Below are positions 44,601 through 58,400 of a stretch of 64,000 bases of DNA, piece after piece. The number at the start of each line of letters is the position of its first letter. Positions within the stretch are counted from its first letter, which is position 1. The notes under the pieces are model-generated. The model had not been told where the DNA came from and ran no database searches. It was given only the letters and a program-made list of their open reading frames with translations. The position numbers and the translations under genes are program-made. Origin of the DNA: Ridgeia piscesae (Eukaryota; Annelida; Polychaeta; Sabellida; Siboglinidae); contig JAODUO010001691.1 of the NCBI GenBank assembly GCA_025642075.2, positions 97,579 through 161,578 on the forward strand, read 5' to 3'.

Positions 44601-45320
44601 TAATTAGTTGTGGATGTGTAATGGTAAAATAATTTGTGAAGAGATATGTCTTATTGCCACTTTAGATTTACTTGCATTACATGTAGAGTATACAACTAGT
44701 GCTGCACTAGACAATGCTCGTTCGCCAATTTGTTTATGGCCAATTCAAAGGCACCGAGATGGATGCGCACGTGACCCATAAATGTGTTTGGTCAGATTTG
44801 GCTCAGGGGCGGGTTCCAGCCTAGGGCATTAGACAACTTGACCAATTACATAACAGTACTTATGATTGGTCCGATTACCCGTGAGATTCTGAGAGAAAAT
44901 CCTTAAACTGTACACTCATGCAACCAATAACTACAACTAAAGGTAAAGCCTATCTCCACTTAATTGGTACAAGAGTAACGGTACAAGCCTCCACTTACTC
45001 CACTTGCACACGAATAACGGAAATACTTTTATTTATGCTATGCTCAAAACGGACAAAACAAAGGGAAGGTGGAACCGAAACAATAAGGTACAACAAAAAC
45101 CAGCTCATCGCATGTATATGCTGCTGCACAATGATTAATATATGGCTAGCATCCCGCAAATAGGGAGAGATCGCTGCTATACAAAATAAAAATCGTTATA
45201 AAACAGAGACCGCTGATGAAAACAAGTCTTACCAACCATGCACTGTTATACACTGCATAGTATTTACGGTACTTAACACAGTATGTTGAACAAAAACGCT
45301 GTGTTACATCATATAAATAT
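44601..45320. other. Intergenic sequence without recognised feature
   Basis: Unique text with short non-conserved ORFs. No RNA gene or promoter element was recognised. Confidence 0.4.
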
Positions 45321-45322
45321 AG

Positions 45323-45466
45323 GCCGATATCACTGCCACACAGGCCGAGATCACTGCCCCATAGGGCCGAGATCACTGCCGCATAGGCCGAGATCACAGG
45401 CCGAGGTAACCAAAACAGGCCGCGATCACTTAGGCCAAGATCGCGAAAGGCCGAGATCTCCGGGTA
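45323..45466. repeat. Short minisatellite, GGCCGAGATCACTGCC unit
   Basis: About eight imperfect 18-20 bp units of AGGCCGAGATCACTGCC-CAT, degrading to the right, in the intergenic region upstream of TSG101. Confidence 0.9.
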
Positions 45467-45651
45467 CCGTTTAAAGAGGGCAAATATTCCACAAAGAGTG
45501 CCAACCTTACTCATTAGTAATTAGTACTGGTAATAACTGTAATAATAATACAAACAATGATGTCGTACCCTAAGTTACCAAAATAAGATAAAAAAATAAA
45601 ACCACAATTTCTTTTACATGTTGCTGGCAAGTTTTTATCACATAGAAGATC

Positions 45652-45786
<135 letters not shown>

Positions 45787-46394
45787 TTATTATAGGTATG
45801 TGTATTTTCTTCATTTTAGATTTCTAAAAACACTTGTGAGTGATTTGTTGAATGCAATTTTTCTATCAGCTTGTTACATATTAGTATTAACCATTATACC
45901 TGCACATATATTTACATTACTTGTTTTTTATCAGTATATTGTGTAGAACAATTCCACAAAGTTGCACTGACCCATGTTATAGATTGCTGGAGATGTTAAC
46001 CTGTGAAATGTGAATAATAATTTGGTGTAGTCTTAATTCATTATTTTTAAGAAGCCGTCACAAAAAGTCTAAGTCCTAAATTTCAAACTGCCACAATTTG
46101 AAATCTGTTTATGCTACAGTACTTAAGTTTCAGGTTATTTCTTATATTAAGATAGGCTTTCATCAAGCCAATTCATTAAACATTAATTTTGTTGAGTAGT
46201 TCAGCTGAACAGAAGGATATAGTTATGGCAAGCAACCTGCATAGACATCACGTAGAGGTGAAAATTAAGAACAAAGGATCATTTAAATGTTGTCATTTCA
46301 ATGTCAAACATATTGTTGAAAATCTGAAAGTCTGGGATGAATTGGATTTGTTGTTGCAGGCGAGACTAGTGGTGTTCTTTGACATTTCTGGAAG

Positions 46395-46433
46395 ATGTCA
46401 CATGAGGCCTATCTTAGGAATTCACTTGCCAAG
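46395..46433 (+). CDS. TSG101: TSG101 exon 1 (start codon)
   Basis: Thirteen codons, MSHEAYLRNSLAK, then donor AAG|GTAGGA. It splices in phase 0 to YKYPD in exon 2, matching the family N-terminus (short M...QLKK..SKYKY). A longer overlapping ORF on this strand is in another frame and unrelated. Confidence 0.85.
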
Positions 46434-49400
46434 GTAGGATCACATTATTCACTGTGATTTGTGTTTCGTTATCCCATTTTAGATTATATGTGGCAGTTTT
46501 ATAGTAAAATTTCATGTTTCTGTAATGTGAACATCTAAAAATGTATTAATTTATTTTATTATAATATATATGTATACATATTATATAATCACATGTACAC
46601 CCATGACAAATATTTACAACACATACATGCATGTAATTTTTCACATGCATTATATTCACACGCATTTATACTATTTTTATTAGTGCTTAAGAGTAGTCAT
46701 AACTACTGTGTACATACTCCAAAAACAAATGTAGTGCTGGCCGTTTACATATAGAACACATTTCCAGATCTACCTAAACATATGCCGAACATCACTTGCA
46801 TGTTCATTTCAGTACAAGTATCCAGATATTGCAAAGCGCGATATCCTGAAAGTGTTCAATTCTTACAATGACCTCAGACCTGTTCTCGACTCCTTTGGTA
46901 AGTTTTATAACTCAAAATAATTAAAGCAAAGGTCTGAGCTTGCATATTTTGAAGGATTTAGGCGTTATAGAAGTTTTATATTTAAAAATTATTATTCACA
47001 ATTATTATTTTGGTGTCTACTCAAATGTAAATTCCTTTAGTGTCTAATAATCAGGTAAATTAATAGTTACCTGGTAATTTGATCAAACGTTTTAGTTTTT
47101 CATATCCATATCGACAATAATACTTAACTTTCGTATTCATCTTCATACCTATTTTCTGTTGGCACTTGTGAACCACCAATCCACACATATTGTGCCATTG
47201 CTCATGCGTAGCCTAGTACTGATCAGGTAGAGTGTGATTCTCATTACACAGTGGCCATGTGTTGGTGTTTCAGTGTTCAACGATGGGACAAGGAAGGAAT
47301 TGCTCTGTCTGGATGGCACAGTACCTGTGCCTTATAAAGGTACATTCAGCCACAGTTCAACTGACTGCAAAAACAGATTGTAAACAGTAGCGGGCTCAAA
47401 GATAAAAGTAGCCTTCCTACAGTAATTACACAGCAAATTATGTGTTCACTTTTCATTGCCTTTATGTACATTTGTAAGTCGTTTGTACTGGCAAAGCCCA
47501 CAATTCTGTCACAATTTATAAAAACAACATTTCTTGGTGTTTTTACAGGTTTCTGTTGCCCTAAATAGTATTATTCTACTAACCATGATGCACTTGAAGT
47601 AATATCATATGTTGTGTTCATATGTTGTGTGATTAATTGTTTACTGAATCTGTATTATGTGTGACAATGTGATTAGCTGGCATACTTGAAACAAATGTTG
47701 TATTGGCCGTCATACCTGAGATGTGGGTTGTGTGATTGGCTGTCACAAGTATGAGAAGTGTTGTGTAACTGGCTATCACTCATGGGTGAGAGAACTGTTA
47801 TGTGATTGGCTGTCACATATAAAAGAAGCAGTGTGTGATTGGCTATCATGAGTGAGACAAGTGTTGTGTGATTGGCTGTCATGAGTGAGACGAGTGTTGT
47901 GTGATTGGCTGTCATGGGTGAGACGAGTTTTGTGTGATTGGCTGTCATGAGTGATACGAGTGTTATGTGATTGGCTATCATGAGTGAGAAGAGTGTTGTG
48001 TGATTGGCTGTCATGAGTGATACGAGTGTTATGTGATTGGCTATCATGAATGAGACGAGTGTTGTATGATTGGCTGTCATGAATGACACAAGTGTTGTAT
48101 GATTGGCTGTCATGAATGAGACAAGTGTTGTGTGATTGGCTATCATGAATGAGACAAGTGTTGTGTGATTGGTTATAATGAGTGAGAAGAGTGTTGTGTG
48201 ATTGGCTATCATGAATGAGACAAGTGTTGTGTGATTGGTTATAATGAGTGAGAAGAGTGTTGTGTGATTGGCTATCATGAATGAGACAAGTGTTGTGTGA
48301 TTGGCTATCATGAATGAGACAAGTGTTGTGTGATTGGCTGTCATGAGTGAGACGAGTGTTGTATGATTGGCTGTCATGAATGAGACAAGTGTTGTGTGAT
48401 TAGCTATCATGGGTGAGGCGAGTGTTGTGTGATTGGCTGTCATGAGTGAGACAAGTGTTGTGTGATTGGCTATCATGAGTGAGACAACTGTTGTGTGATT
48501 GGTTATAATGAGTGAGAAGAGTGTTGTGTGATTAGATGTCATGAGTGAGACGAGTGTTGTGTGATTGGCTGACATGAGTGAGACAAGTGTTGAGTGATTG
48601 GCTGTCATGAGTGAGACGAATGTTGTGTGATTGGCCGTCATGAGTGAGATAAGTGTTGTGTGATTGGCTGTCATGAGTGAGACAAGTGTTGTGTGATTGG
48701 CTGTCATGAGTGAGACAAGTGTTGAGTGATTGGCTGTCATGAGTGAGACGAGTGTTGTGTGATTGGCTGTCATGAGTGAGACAAGTGTTGTGTGATTGGC
48801 TATCATGAGTGAGACAAGTGTTGTGTGATTGGCTGTCATGAATGAGAGAAGTGTTGAGTGGCTGATAGTTATACGTGTGATGTGCTCGCAGGGAACACTT
48901 ACAACATCCCGATATGTCTGTGGCTGATGGACAGGCACCCATTCAACCCCCCAATGGTGTTTGTGAAGCCCACCAGTACCATGATGCTCAAGACTGGTCG
49001 ACACATCGACGGCACCGGGCGCGTCAACCTGCCATATCTGCACGAGTGGAAACCTGTAAGTTACAGAAGTCACTGCATGGTCAGACAAATTTGGCAATTT
49101 CACTTAGATATTCAAAAATAAACATTGCTAAGGAAGTCACCATGTGATTGAATTCTCATTAACTCCTGAAAATCATATTTTAAAAAGATTCCCAAATTCA
49201 GTTAATACATTTATATTGTGAATGTAGTGTCTATGTACGCATAAAATGGATTTTGTTAAAAACTTCTTTTTGTTCGTGCAGCCACAGACAGGCTTCAAGT
49301 TGTTTCTTCCTATCAAGACCAACTTCACTGAGGTTCATGTTGTTTCTTCCTGTCGAGACCAATTTCACTGAGGTCCATGCTTCTTCCTATCGAGACCAAC

Positions 49401-52400
49401 TTCACTGAGGTTTATGTTGTTTCTTCCTATCAAGACCAACTTCACTGAGGTCCGTGCTGTTTTTTCCTGTGCAGACAAACTACACTGAGGTTCATGTTGT
49501 TTCTTCCTGTGCAGACAAACTTCACTGAGGTTCATGTTGTTTCTTCCTGTGCAGACAAACTTCACTGAGGTTCATGTTGTTTCTTCCTGTGCAGACAAAC
49601 TTCACTGAGGTTCATGTTGTTTCTTCCTGTGCAGACAAACTTCACTGAGGTTCATGTTGTTTCTTCCTGTGCAGACAAACTTCACTGAGGTTCATGTTGT
49701 TTCTTCCTGTGCAGACAAACTTCACTGAGGTTCATGTTGTTTCTTCCTGTGCAGACAAACTTCACTGAGGTTCATGTTGTTTCTTCCTGTGCAGACAAAC
49801 TACACTGAGGTTCATGTTGTTTCTTCCTGTGCAGACAAACTTCACTGAGGTTCATGTTGTTTCTTCCTGTGCAGACAAACTTCACTGAGGTTCATGTTGT
49901 TTCTTCCTGTGCAGACAAACTTCACTGAGGTTCATGTTGTTTCTTCCTGTGCAGACAAACTTCACTGAGGTTCATGTTGTTTCTTCCTGTGCAGACAAAC
50001 TACACTGAGGTTCATGTTGTTTCTTCCTGTGCAGACAAACTTCACTGAGGTTCATGTTGTTTCTTCCTGTGCAGACAAACTTCACTGAGGTTCATGTTGT
50101 TTCTTCCTGTGCAGACAAACTTCACTGAGGTTCATGTTGTTTCTTCCTGTGCAGACAAACTACACTGAGGTTCATGTTGTTTCTTCCTGTGCAGACAAAC
50201 TACACTGAGGTTCATGTTGTTTCTTCCTGTGCAGACAAACTTCACTGAGGTTCATGTTGTTTCTTCCTGTGCAGACAAACTTCACTGAGGTTCATGTTGT
50301 TTCTTCCTGTGCAGACAAACTTCACTGAGGTTTATATTGTTTCTTCCTGTGCAGACCAACTTAAATGAGATTCATGTTGTTTCTTCCTATCCAGAGTCCA
50401 GACCAACTTCACTGTGGTTCTTGTTGTTTCTTCCTGCCTCAGACCAACTTCACTGAGATGTTTTTTGTTTCTTTCAGCCCCAGGCTCACCTGCTTGGACT
50501 GTTCCAAGTGTTGATCACTGTGTTTGGAGAGGATCCCCCAGTCTACTCGAGGACTGGTGAGATGACAACCATGTTTTCTTCCTGGGACTCGATGTGTTTT
50601 TTGTAGACTAGTATCTGCAAATGGTTTAATGGCAAAACATGATAAATGCCAGTTTGGGTTATTTCTACTGGGCAACATTTCAGAAGTCATAAAGGATTTG
50701 CAGCTACTCTCACAAAAATGTTGTAGATTGGTTGACTGGCTGGGCTGGACAGGGCTGACTCGCTGGTTTTATAGGCTGTATTAATGAGTTCTGGGTAAAC
50801 TGAAAGTCTTGATAATAATGTAAAACTCCACCTCTGTGGTAATCACAGGTTTCTACAATGGTTTGAAATTGAATGATGATGCTTGTGTATGCTCCCAACA
50901 GTGTTTTTCTAATAGGCATCTGATAAAAAACATGGCAATATTGCTCCACTCAGAATGGATAATGATTCTGAAGATTATGCAAATTCATGGTTTATATATA
51001 GCTATCAATCATCATCTACTTTTTAACTTATTTGTTACGCTACTTCTTAACATTCTAAGTTCATCTTGTCTGGGGTTATTCACCTATTTCAAAGTTCATT
51101 TATTTCCTAGGACAACTGCCCTCTTATCTATTTGTTGGTGATGTACTTAAAAAACACTGTAGTTATTTATAATTATTTATTACATATTTTATATACCTAT
51201 TGTTCTGTACCTATTACCTATATGGCCTGTGTCCTACCTGCCAGACTAAACGGTGATCAGTTCACCAGGTGGAGCCACCATAAATTAGTGTTTTATTGCT
51301 TTATGGAATCTTTTTTCTAACATTTTGTGTGTACATATTTTCCTTCTAGACAGTTTGATTTTGCGTGCCAAGTTTTCAGGAATTATTCTACCATCCGAGG
51401 AAAGAATAGTAAACAACCTTTATTTGTCTTAATTTCTTCATTCATTACAGGTTCTTGCCAGTCTTAGGGGTTGTTAAGGATGTAAAATGGGCATTAGTTG
51501 ATTGCCTGCGACATTACACATTGTGTTCAGCAGTAGTTCTGAGCCACATATACAATACACTGATTAATTCAGTTGGTGACGCTTTATGTAACATGCATTG
51601 TGAAAAAATCTTCAATATATATGTAAAATTATATCTCGCAGTAAAAGCTGTGCCTTTGACACCCCAGGACCCCCGACTCCCGGGTCTGGGGTGCAGATAA
51701 CAGAGGAAGACATCTGTCGTGCATCTCTGCTGTCAGCCGTGAAGGACAAACTGAGGAGGCGGGCTCAGGAGATGTTGTCTCAGAGCCATGTGAGTGAAGT
51801 GTTTATGGTGTCAAATGGTCATACAAGTAACTGTATAGACGTAGTGTTATGCTCACTTCAGACAGACAGACATACAGAGGATGTAAAGAGACAATATTGA
51901 AGGAACATTGTAGGTTATGTATCAGATAGTGTTAAGAGGACTATAAATAAGTGGAATAAATTATCTGCCTGTTATGTAAATTCACTGCCATGTGTCACTG
52001 TGACAGGGACAGTTGTACTTAGTGTGTGTCGTTGTGTGATTGTGACAGGGACAGTTGTACTTAGTGTGTGTCATTCTGTCACTGTGACAGGAACAGTTGT
52101 ACCCTGGTGTGTGTCATTGTGACTGTGACAGGGACAGTTGTACTTAGTGTGTGTCATTGTGTCACTGTGACAGGGACAGTTGTACTTAGTGTGTGTCATT
52201 GTGTCACTGTGACAGGGACAGTTGTACTTAGTGTGTGTCATTGTGTCACTGTGACAGGGCAGGGACAGTTGTATTTAGTGTGTGTCATTGTGTGATTCTG
52301 ACAGGGACTGTTGTACTTAGTGTCTGTCATTGTGACTGTGACAGGGACAGTTGTACTTAGTGTGTGTCATTGTGTCACTGTGACAGGGACTGTTGTACTT

Positions 52401-55400
52401 AGTGTGTGTCATTGTGTCACTGTGACAGGGACAGTTGTACTTAGTGTGTGTCATTGTGACTGTGACAGGGACAGTTGTATTTAGTGTGTGTCATTGTGTG
52501 ATTCTGACAGGGACTGTTGTACTTAGTGTCTGTCATTGTGACTGTGACAGGGACAGTTGTACTTAGTGTGTGTCATTGTGTCACTGTGACAGGGACAGTT
52601 GTATTTAGTGTGTGTCATTGTGTGATTCTGACAGGGACTGTTGTACTTAGTGTCTGTCATTGTGACTGTGACAGGGACAGTTGTACTTAGTGTGTGTCAT
52701 TGTGTCACTGTGACAGGGACTGTTGTACTTAGTGTGTGTCATTGTGTCACTGTGACAGGGACAGTTGTACTTAGTGTGTGTCATTGTGACTGTGACAGGG
52801 ACAGTTGTATTTTGTGTGTCATTGTGTGATTTCCTTTTTACAGGGGGACTTGGGGGTTTTACTTAGTGTCTGTCATTGTGACTGTGACAGGGACAGTTGT
52901 ACTTAGTGTGTGTCATTGTGTCACTGTGACAGGGACTGTTGTACTTAGTGTGTGTCATTGTGTCACTGTGACAGGGACTGTTGTACTTAGTGTGTGTCAT
53001 TGTGACTGTGACAGGGACAGTTGTACTTAGTGTGTGTCATTGTGTCACTGTGACAGGGACTGTTGTACTTAGTGTCTGTCATTGTGACTGTGACAGGGAC
53101 AGTTGTACTTAGTGTGTGTCATTGTGACTGTGACAGGGACAGTTGTACTTAGTGTGTGTCAGTGTGACTGTGACAGGGACAGTTGTACTTAGTGTGTGTC
53201 ATTGTGACTGTGACAGGGACAGTTGTACTTAGTGTGTGTCATTGTGGCTGTAAGGGGCTTTGTACTTAGTGTGTGTCATTGTGACTGTGACAGGGACAGT
53301 TGTACTTAGTGTGTGTCATTGTGACTGTGACAGGGACTGTTGTACTTAGTGTGTGTCATTGTGACTGTGACAGGGACTGTTGTACTTAGTGTGTGTCATT
53401 GTGACTGTGACAGGGACAGTTGTACTTAGTGTCTGTCATTGTGACTGTGACAGGGACTATTGTACTTAGTGTGTGTCATTGTGACTGTGACAGGGACAGT
53501 TGTACTTAGTGTGTGTCATTGTGACTGTGACAGGGACAGTTGTACTTAGTGTGTGTCATTGTGACTGTGACAGGGACTGTTGTACTTAGTGTGTGTCATT
53601 GTGACTGTGACAGGGACTGTTGTACTTAGTGTGTGTCATTGTGACTGTGACAGGGACAGTTGTACTTAGTGTCTGTCATTGTGACTGTGACAGGGACAGT
53701 TGTGCTTAGTGTGTGTCATTGTGACTGTGACAGGGACTGTTGTACTTAGTGTGTGTCATTGTGACTGTGACAGGGACTGTTGTACTTAGTATGTGTCATT
53801 GTGACTGTGACAGGGACTGTTGTACTTAGTGTGTGTCATTGTGACTGTGACAGGGACTGTTGTACTTAGTGTGTGTCATTGTGACTGTGACAGGGACTGT
53901 TGTACTTAGTATGTGTCATTGTGACTGTGACAGGGACAGTTGTACTTAGTGTGTGTCATTGTGACTGTGACAGGGACTGTTGTACTTAGTGTGTGTCATT
54001 GTGACTGTGACAGGGACAGTTGTACTTAGTGTCTGTCATTGTGACTGTGACAGGGACAGTTGTGCTTAGTGTGTGTGTCATTGTGACTGTGACAGGGACT
54101 GTTGTACTTAGTGTCTGTCATTGTGACTGTGACAGGGACTGTTGTACTTAGTGTGTGTCATTGTGACTGTGACAGGGACAGTTGTACTTAGTGTGTGTCA
54201 TTGTGACTGTGACAGGGACAGTTGTACTTAGTGTCTGTCATTGTGACTGTGACAGGGACTGTTGTACTTAGTGTGTGTCATTGTGACTGTGACAGGGACA
54301 GTTGTACTTAGTGTGTGTCATTGTGACTGTGACAGGGACAGTTGTACTTAGTGTCTGTCATTGTGACTGTGACAGGGACAGTTGTACTTAGTGTGTGTCA
54401 TTGTGACTGTGACAGGGACTGTTGTACTTAGTATGTGTCATTGTGACTGTGACAAGGACAGTTGTACTTAGTGTGTGTCATTGTGACTGTGACAGGGACT
54501 GTTGTACTTAGTGTGTGTCATTGTGACTGTGACAGGGACAGTTGTACTTAGTGTGTGTCATTGTGACTGTGACAGGGACTGTTGTACTTAGTGTCTGTCA
54601 TTGTGACTGTGACAGGGACAGTTGTACTTAGTGTGTGTCATTGTGACTGTGACAGGGACTGTTGTACTTAGTGTGTGTCATTGTGACTGTGACAGGGACA
54701 GTTGTACTTAGTGTGTGTCATTGTGACTGTGACAGGGACAGTTGTACTTAGTGTCTGTCATTGTGACTGTGACAGGGACAGTTGTACTTAGTGTCTGTCA
54801 TTGTGACTGTGACAGGGACTGTTGTACTTAGTATGTGTCATTGTGACTGTGACAAGGGACAGTTGTACTTAGTGTGTGTCATTGTGACTGTGACAGGGAC
54901 TGTTGTACTTAGTGTGTGTCATTGTGACTGTGACAGGGACAGTTGTACTTAGTGTCTGTCATTGTGACTGTGACAGGGACAGTTGTACTTAGTGTCTGTC
55001 ATTGTGACTGTGACAGGGACTGTTGTACTTAGTGTGTGTCATTGTGACTGTGACAGGGACAGTTGTACTTAGTGTGTGTCATTGTGTCACTGTGACAGGG
55101 ACAGTTGTACTTAGTGTCTGTCATTGTGACTGTGACAGGGACTGTTGTACTTAGTGTGTGTCATTGTGACTGTGACAGGGACAGTTGTACTTAGTGTGTG
55201 TCATTGTGACTGTGACAGGGACAGTTGTACTTAGTGTCTGTCATTGTGACTGTGACAGGGACAGTTGTACTTAGTGTCTGTCATTGTGACTGTGACAGGG
55301 ACTATTGTACTTAGTGTGTGTCATTGTGCCTGTGACAGGGACTGTTGTACTTAGTATGTGTCATTGTGACTGTGACAGGGACTGTTGTACTTAGTATGTG

Positions 55401-58400
55401 TCATTGTGACTGTGACAGGGACTGTTGTACTTAGTGTGTGTCATTGTGACTGTGACAGGGACTGTTGTACTTAGTGTGTGTCATTGTGACTGTGACAGGG
55501 ACTGTTGTACTTAGTGTGTGTCATTGTGACTGTGACAGGGACAGTTGTACTTAGTGTGTGTCATTGTGACTGTGACAGGGACTATTGTACTTAGTGTGTG
55601 TCATTGTGACTGTGACAGGGACAGTTGTACTTAGTGTGTGTCATTGTGACTGTGACAGGGACTGTTGTACTTAGTGTGTGTCATTGTGCCTGTGACAGGG
55701 ACAGTTGTACTTAGTGTCTGTCATTGTGACTGTGACAGGGACAGTTGTGCTTAGTGTGTGTCATTGTGACTGTGACAGGGACTGTTGTACTTAGTGTGTG
55801 TCATTGTGCCTGTGACATGGACAGTTGTACTTAGTGTGTGTCATTGTGACTGTGACAGGGACAGTTGTACTTAGTGTGTGTCATTGTGACTGTGACAGGG
55901 ACTGTTGTACTTAGTGTGTGTCATTGTGCCCGTAAAAGGGACTGTTGTACTTAGTATGTGTCATTGTGACTGTGACAAGGACAGTTGTACTTAGTGTGTG
56001 TCATTGTGACTGTGACAGGGACTGTTGTACTTAGTGTGTGTCATTGTGACTGTGACAGGGACAGTTGTACTTAGTGTCTGTCATTGTGACTGTGACAGGG
56101 ACAGTTGTACTTAGTGTGTGTCATTGTGACTGTGACAGGGACAGTTGTACTTAGTGTGTGTCATTGTGACTGTGACAGGGACAGTTGTACTTAGTGTCTG
56201 TCATTGTGACTGTGACAGGGACTGTTGTACTTAGTGTGTGTCATTGTGACTGTGACAGGGACAATTGTACTTAGTGTGTGTGTCATTGTGTCACTGTGAC
56301 AGGGACAGTTGTACTTAGTGTCTGTCATTGTGACTGTGACAGGGACTGTTGTACTTAGTGTGTGTCATTGTGACTGTGACAGGGACAGTTGTACTTAGTG
56401 TGTGTCATTGTGTCACTGTGACAGGGACAGTTGTACTTAGTGTGTGTCATTGTGACTGTGACAGGGACTGTTGTACTTAGTGTGTGTCATTGTGACTGTG
56501 ACAGGGACAGTTGTACTTAGTGTGTGTCATTGTGACTGTGACAGGGACAGTTGTACTTAGTGTCTGTCATTGTGACTGTGACAGGGACTGTTGTACTTAG
56601 TTGTGTCATTGTGACTGTGACAGGGACGTTGTACTTGGGGGCCCGGTGACCCGGAAAAAAGGGACAAGTTTTACTTAAGGTGGCGGGCATTTTGGGAAGG
56701 GTGAATTATTGGGTCCTGTAGTTTTTCCTTTTTTTTCTGGTTCCCTTTTAAAAGGGAAAGGGGGGTGAGGTCTAGCACTTCTTGTTTCTAGTTGCCCTCC
56801 ACTGTTTCTTGTCAGCAACCACCTTGTACAGGGAGGGGGGAGGTCTAGCACTTCTTGTTTCTAGTTGCCCTCCACTGTTTCTTGTCAGCAACCACCTTGT
56901 ACAGGGAGGGTGAGGTCTAGCACTTCTTGTTTCTAGTTGCCCTCCACTGTTTCTTGTCAGCAACCACCTTGTACAGGGAGGGGGGAGGTCTAGCACTTCT
57001 TGTTTCTAGTTGCCCTCCACTGTTTCTTGTCAGCAACCACCTTGTACAGGGAGGGGGGAGGTCTAGCACTTCTTGTTTCTAGTTGCCCTCCACTGTTTCT
57101 TGTCAGCAACCACCTTGTACAGGGAGGGTGAGGTCTAGCACTTCTTGTTTCTAGTTGCCCTCCACTGTTTCTTGTCAGCAACCACCTTGTACAGGGAGGG
57201 TGAGGTCTAGCACTTCTTGTTTCTAGTTGCCCTCCACTGTTTCTTGTCAGCAACCACCTTGTACAGGGAGGGTGAGGTCTAGCACTTCTTGTTTCTAGTT
57301 GCCCTCCACTGTTTCTTGTCAGCAACCACCTTGTACAGGGAGGGTGAGGTCTAGCACTTCTTGTTTCTAGTTGCCCTCCACTGTTTCTTGTCAGCAACCA
57401 CCTTGTACAGGGAGGGTGAGGTCTAGCACTTCTTGTTTCTAGTTGCCCTCCACTGTTTCTTGTCAGCAACCACCTTGTACAGGGAGGGTGAGGTCTAGCA
57501 CTTCTTGTTTCTAGTTGCCCTCCACTGTTTCTTGTCAGCAACCACCTTGTACAGGGAGGGTGAGGTCTAGCACTTCTTGTTTCTAGTTGCCCTCCACTGT
57601 TTCTTGTCAACAACCACCTTGTACAAGGGGGGGGTGAGGTCTAGCACTTCTTGTTTCTAGTTGCCCTCCACTGTTTCTTGTCAACAACCACCTTGTACAA
57701 GGAGGGGTGAGGTCTAGCACTTCTTGTTTCTAGTTGCCCTCCACTGTTTCTTGTCAGCAACCACCTTGTACAGGGAGGGGTGAGGTCTAGCACTTCTTGT
57801 TTCTAGTTGCCCTCCACTGTTTCTTGTCAGCAACCACCTTGTACAGGGAGGGGTGAGGTCTAGCACTTCTTGTTTCTAGTTGCCCTCCACTGTTTCTTGT
57901 CAGCAACCACCTTGTACAGGGAGGAGTGAGGTCTAGCACTTCTTGTTTCTAGTTGCCCTCCACTGTTTCCTTTTCAGCAACCACCTTGTACAGGGAGGGT
58001 GAGGTCTAGCACTTCTTGTTTCTAGTTGCCCTCCACTGTTTCTTGTCAGCAACCACCTTGTACAGGGAGGGTGAGGTCTAGCACTTCTTGTTTCTAGTTG
58101 CCCTCCACTGTTTCCTTTTCAGCAACCACCTTGTACAGGGAGGGTGAGGTCTAGCACTTCTTGTTTCTAGTTGCCCTCCACTGTTTCTTGTCAGCAACCA
58201 CCTTGTACAGGGAGGGTGAGGTCTAGCACTTCTTGTTTCTAGTTGCCCTCCACTGTTTCTTGTCAGCAACCACCTTGTACAGGGAGGGTGAGGTCTAGCA
58301 CTTCTTGTTTCTAGTTGCCCTCCACTGTTTCTTGTCAGCAACCACCTTGTACAGGGAGGGTGAGGTCTAGCACTTCTTGTTTCTAGTTGCCCTCCACTGT

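Noticed and set aside
46189..46437. 82-codon plus-strand ORF over the TSG101 start
   Set aside because: It is in a different frame from the MSHEAYLRNSLAK exon that splices correctly into the UEV domain; no similarity recognised.
49360..50340. CRISPR-like regular array
   Set aside because: Units are contiguous with no unique spacers and lie in a spliced animal gene; it is a minisatellite.
51423..51700. Possible extra TSG101 exon starting at 51451
   Set aside because: In the phase left by exon 5 it hits a stop after five codons; not a usable linker exon.
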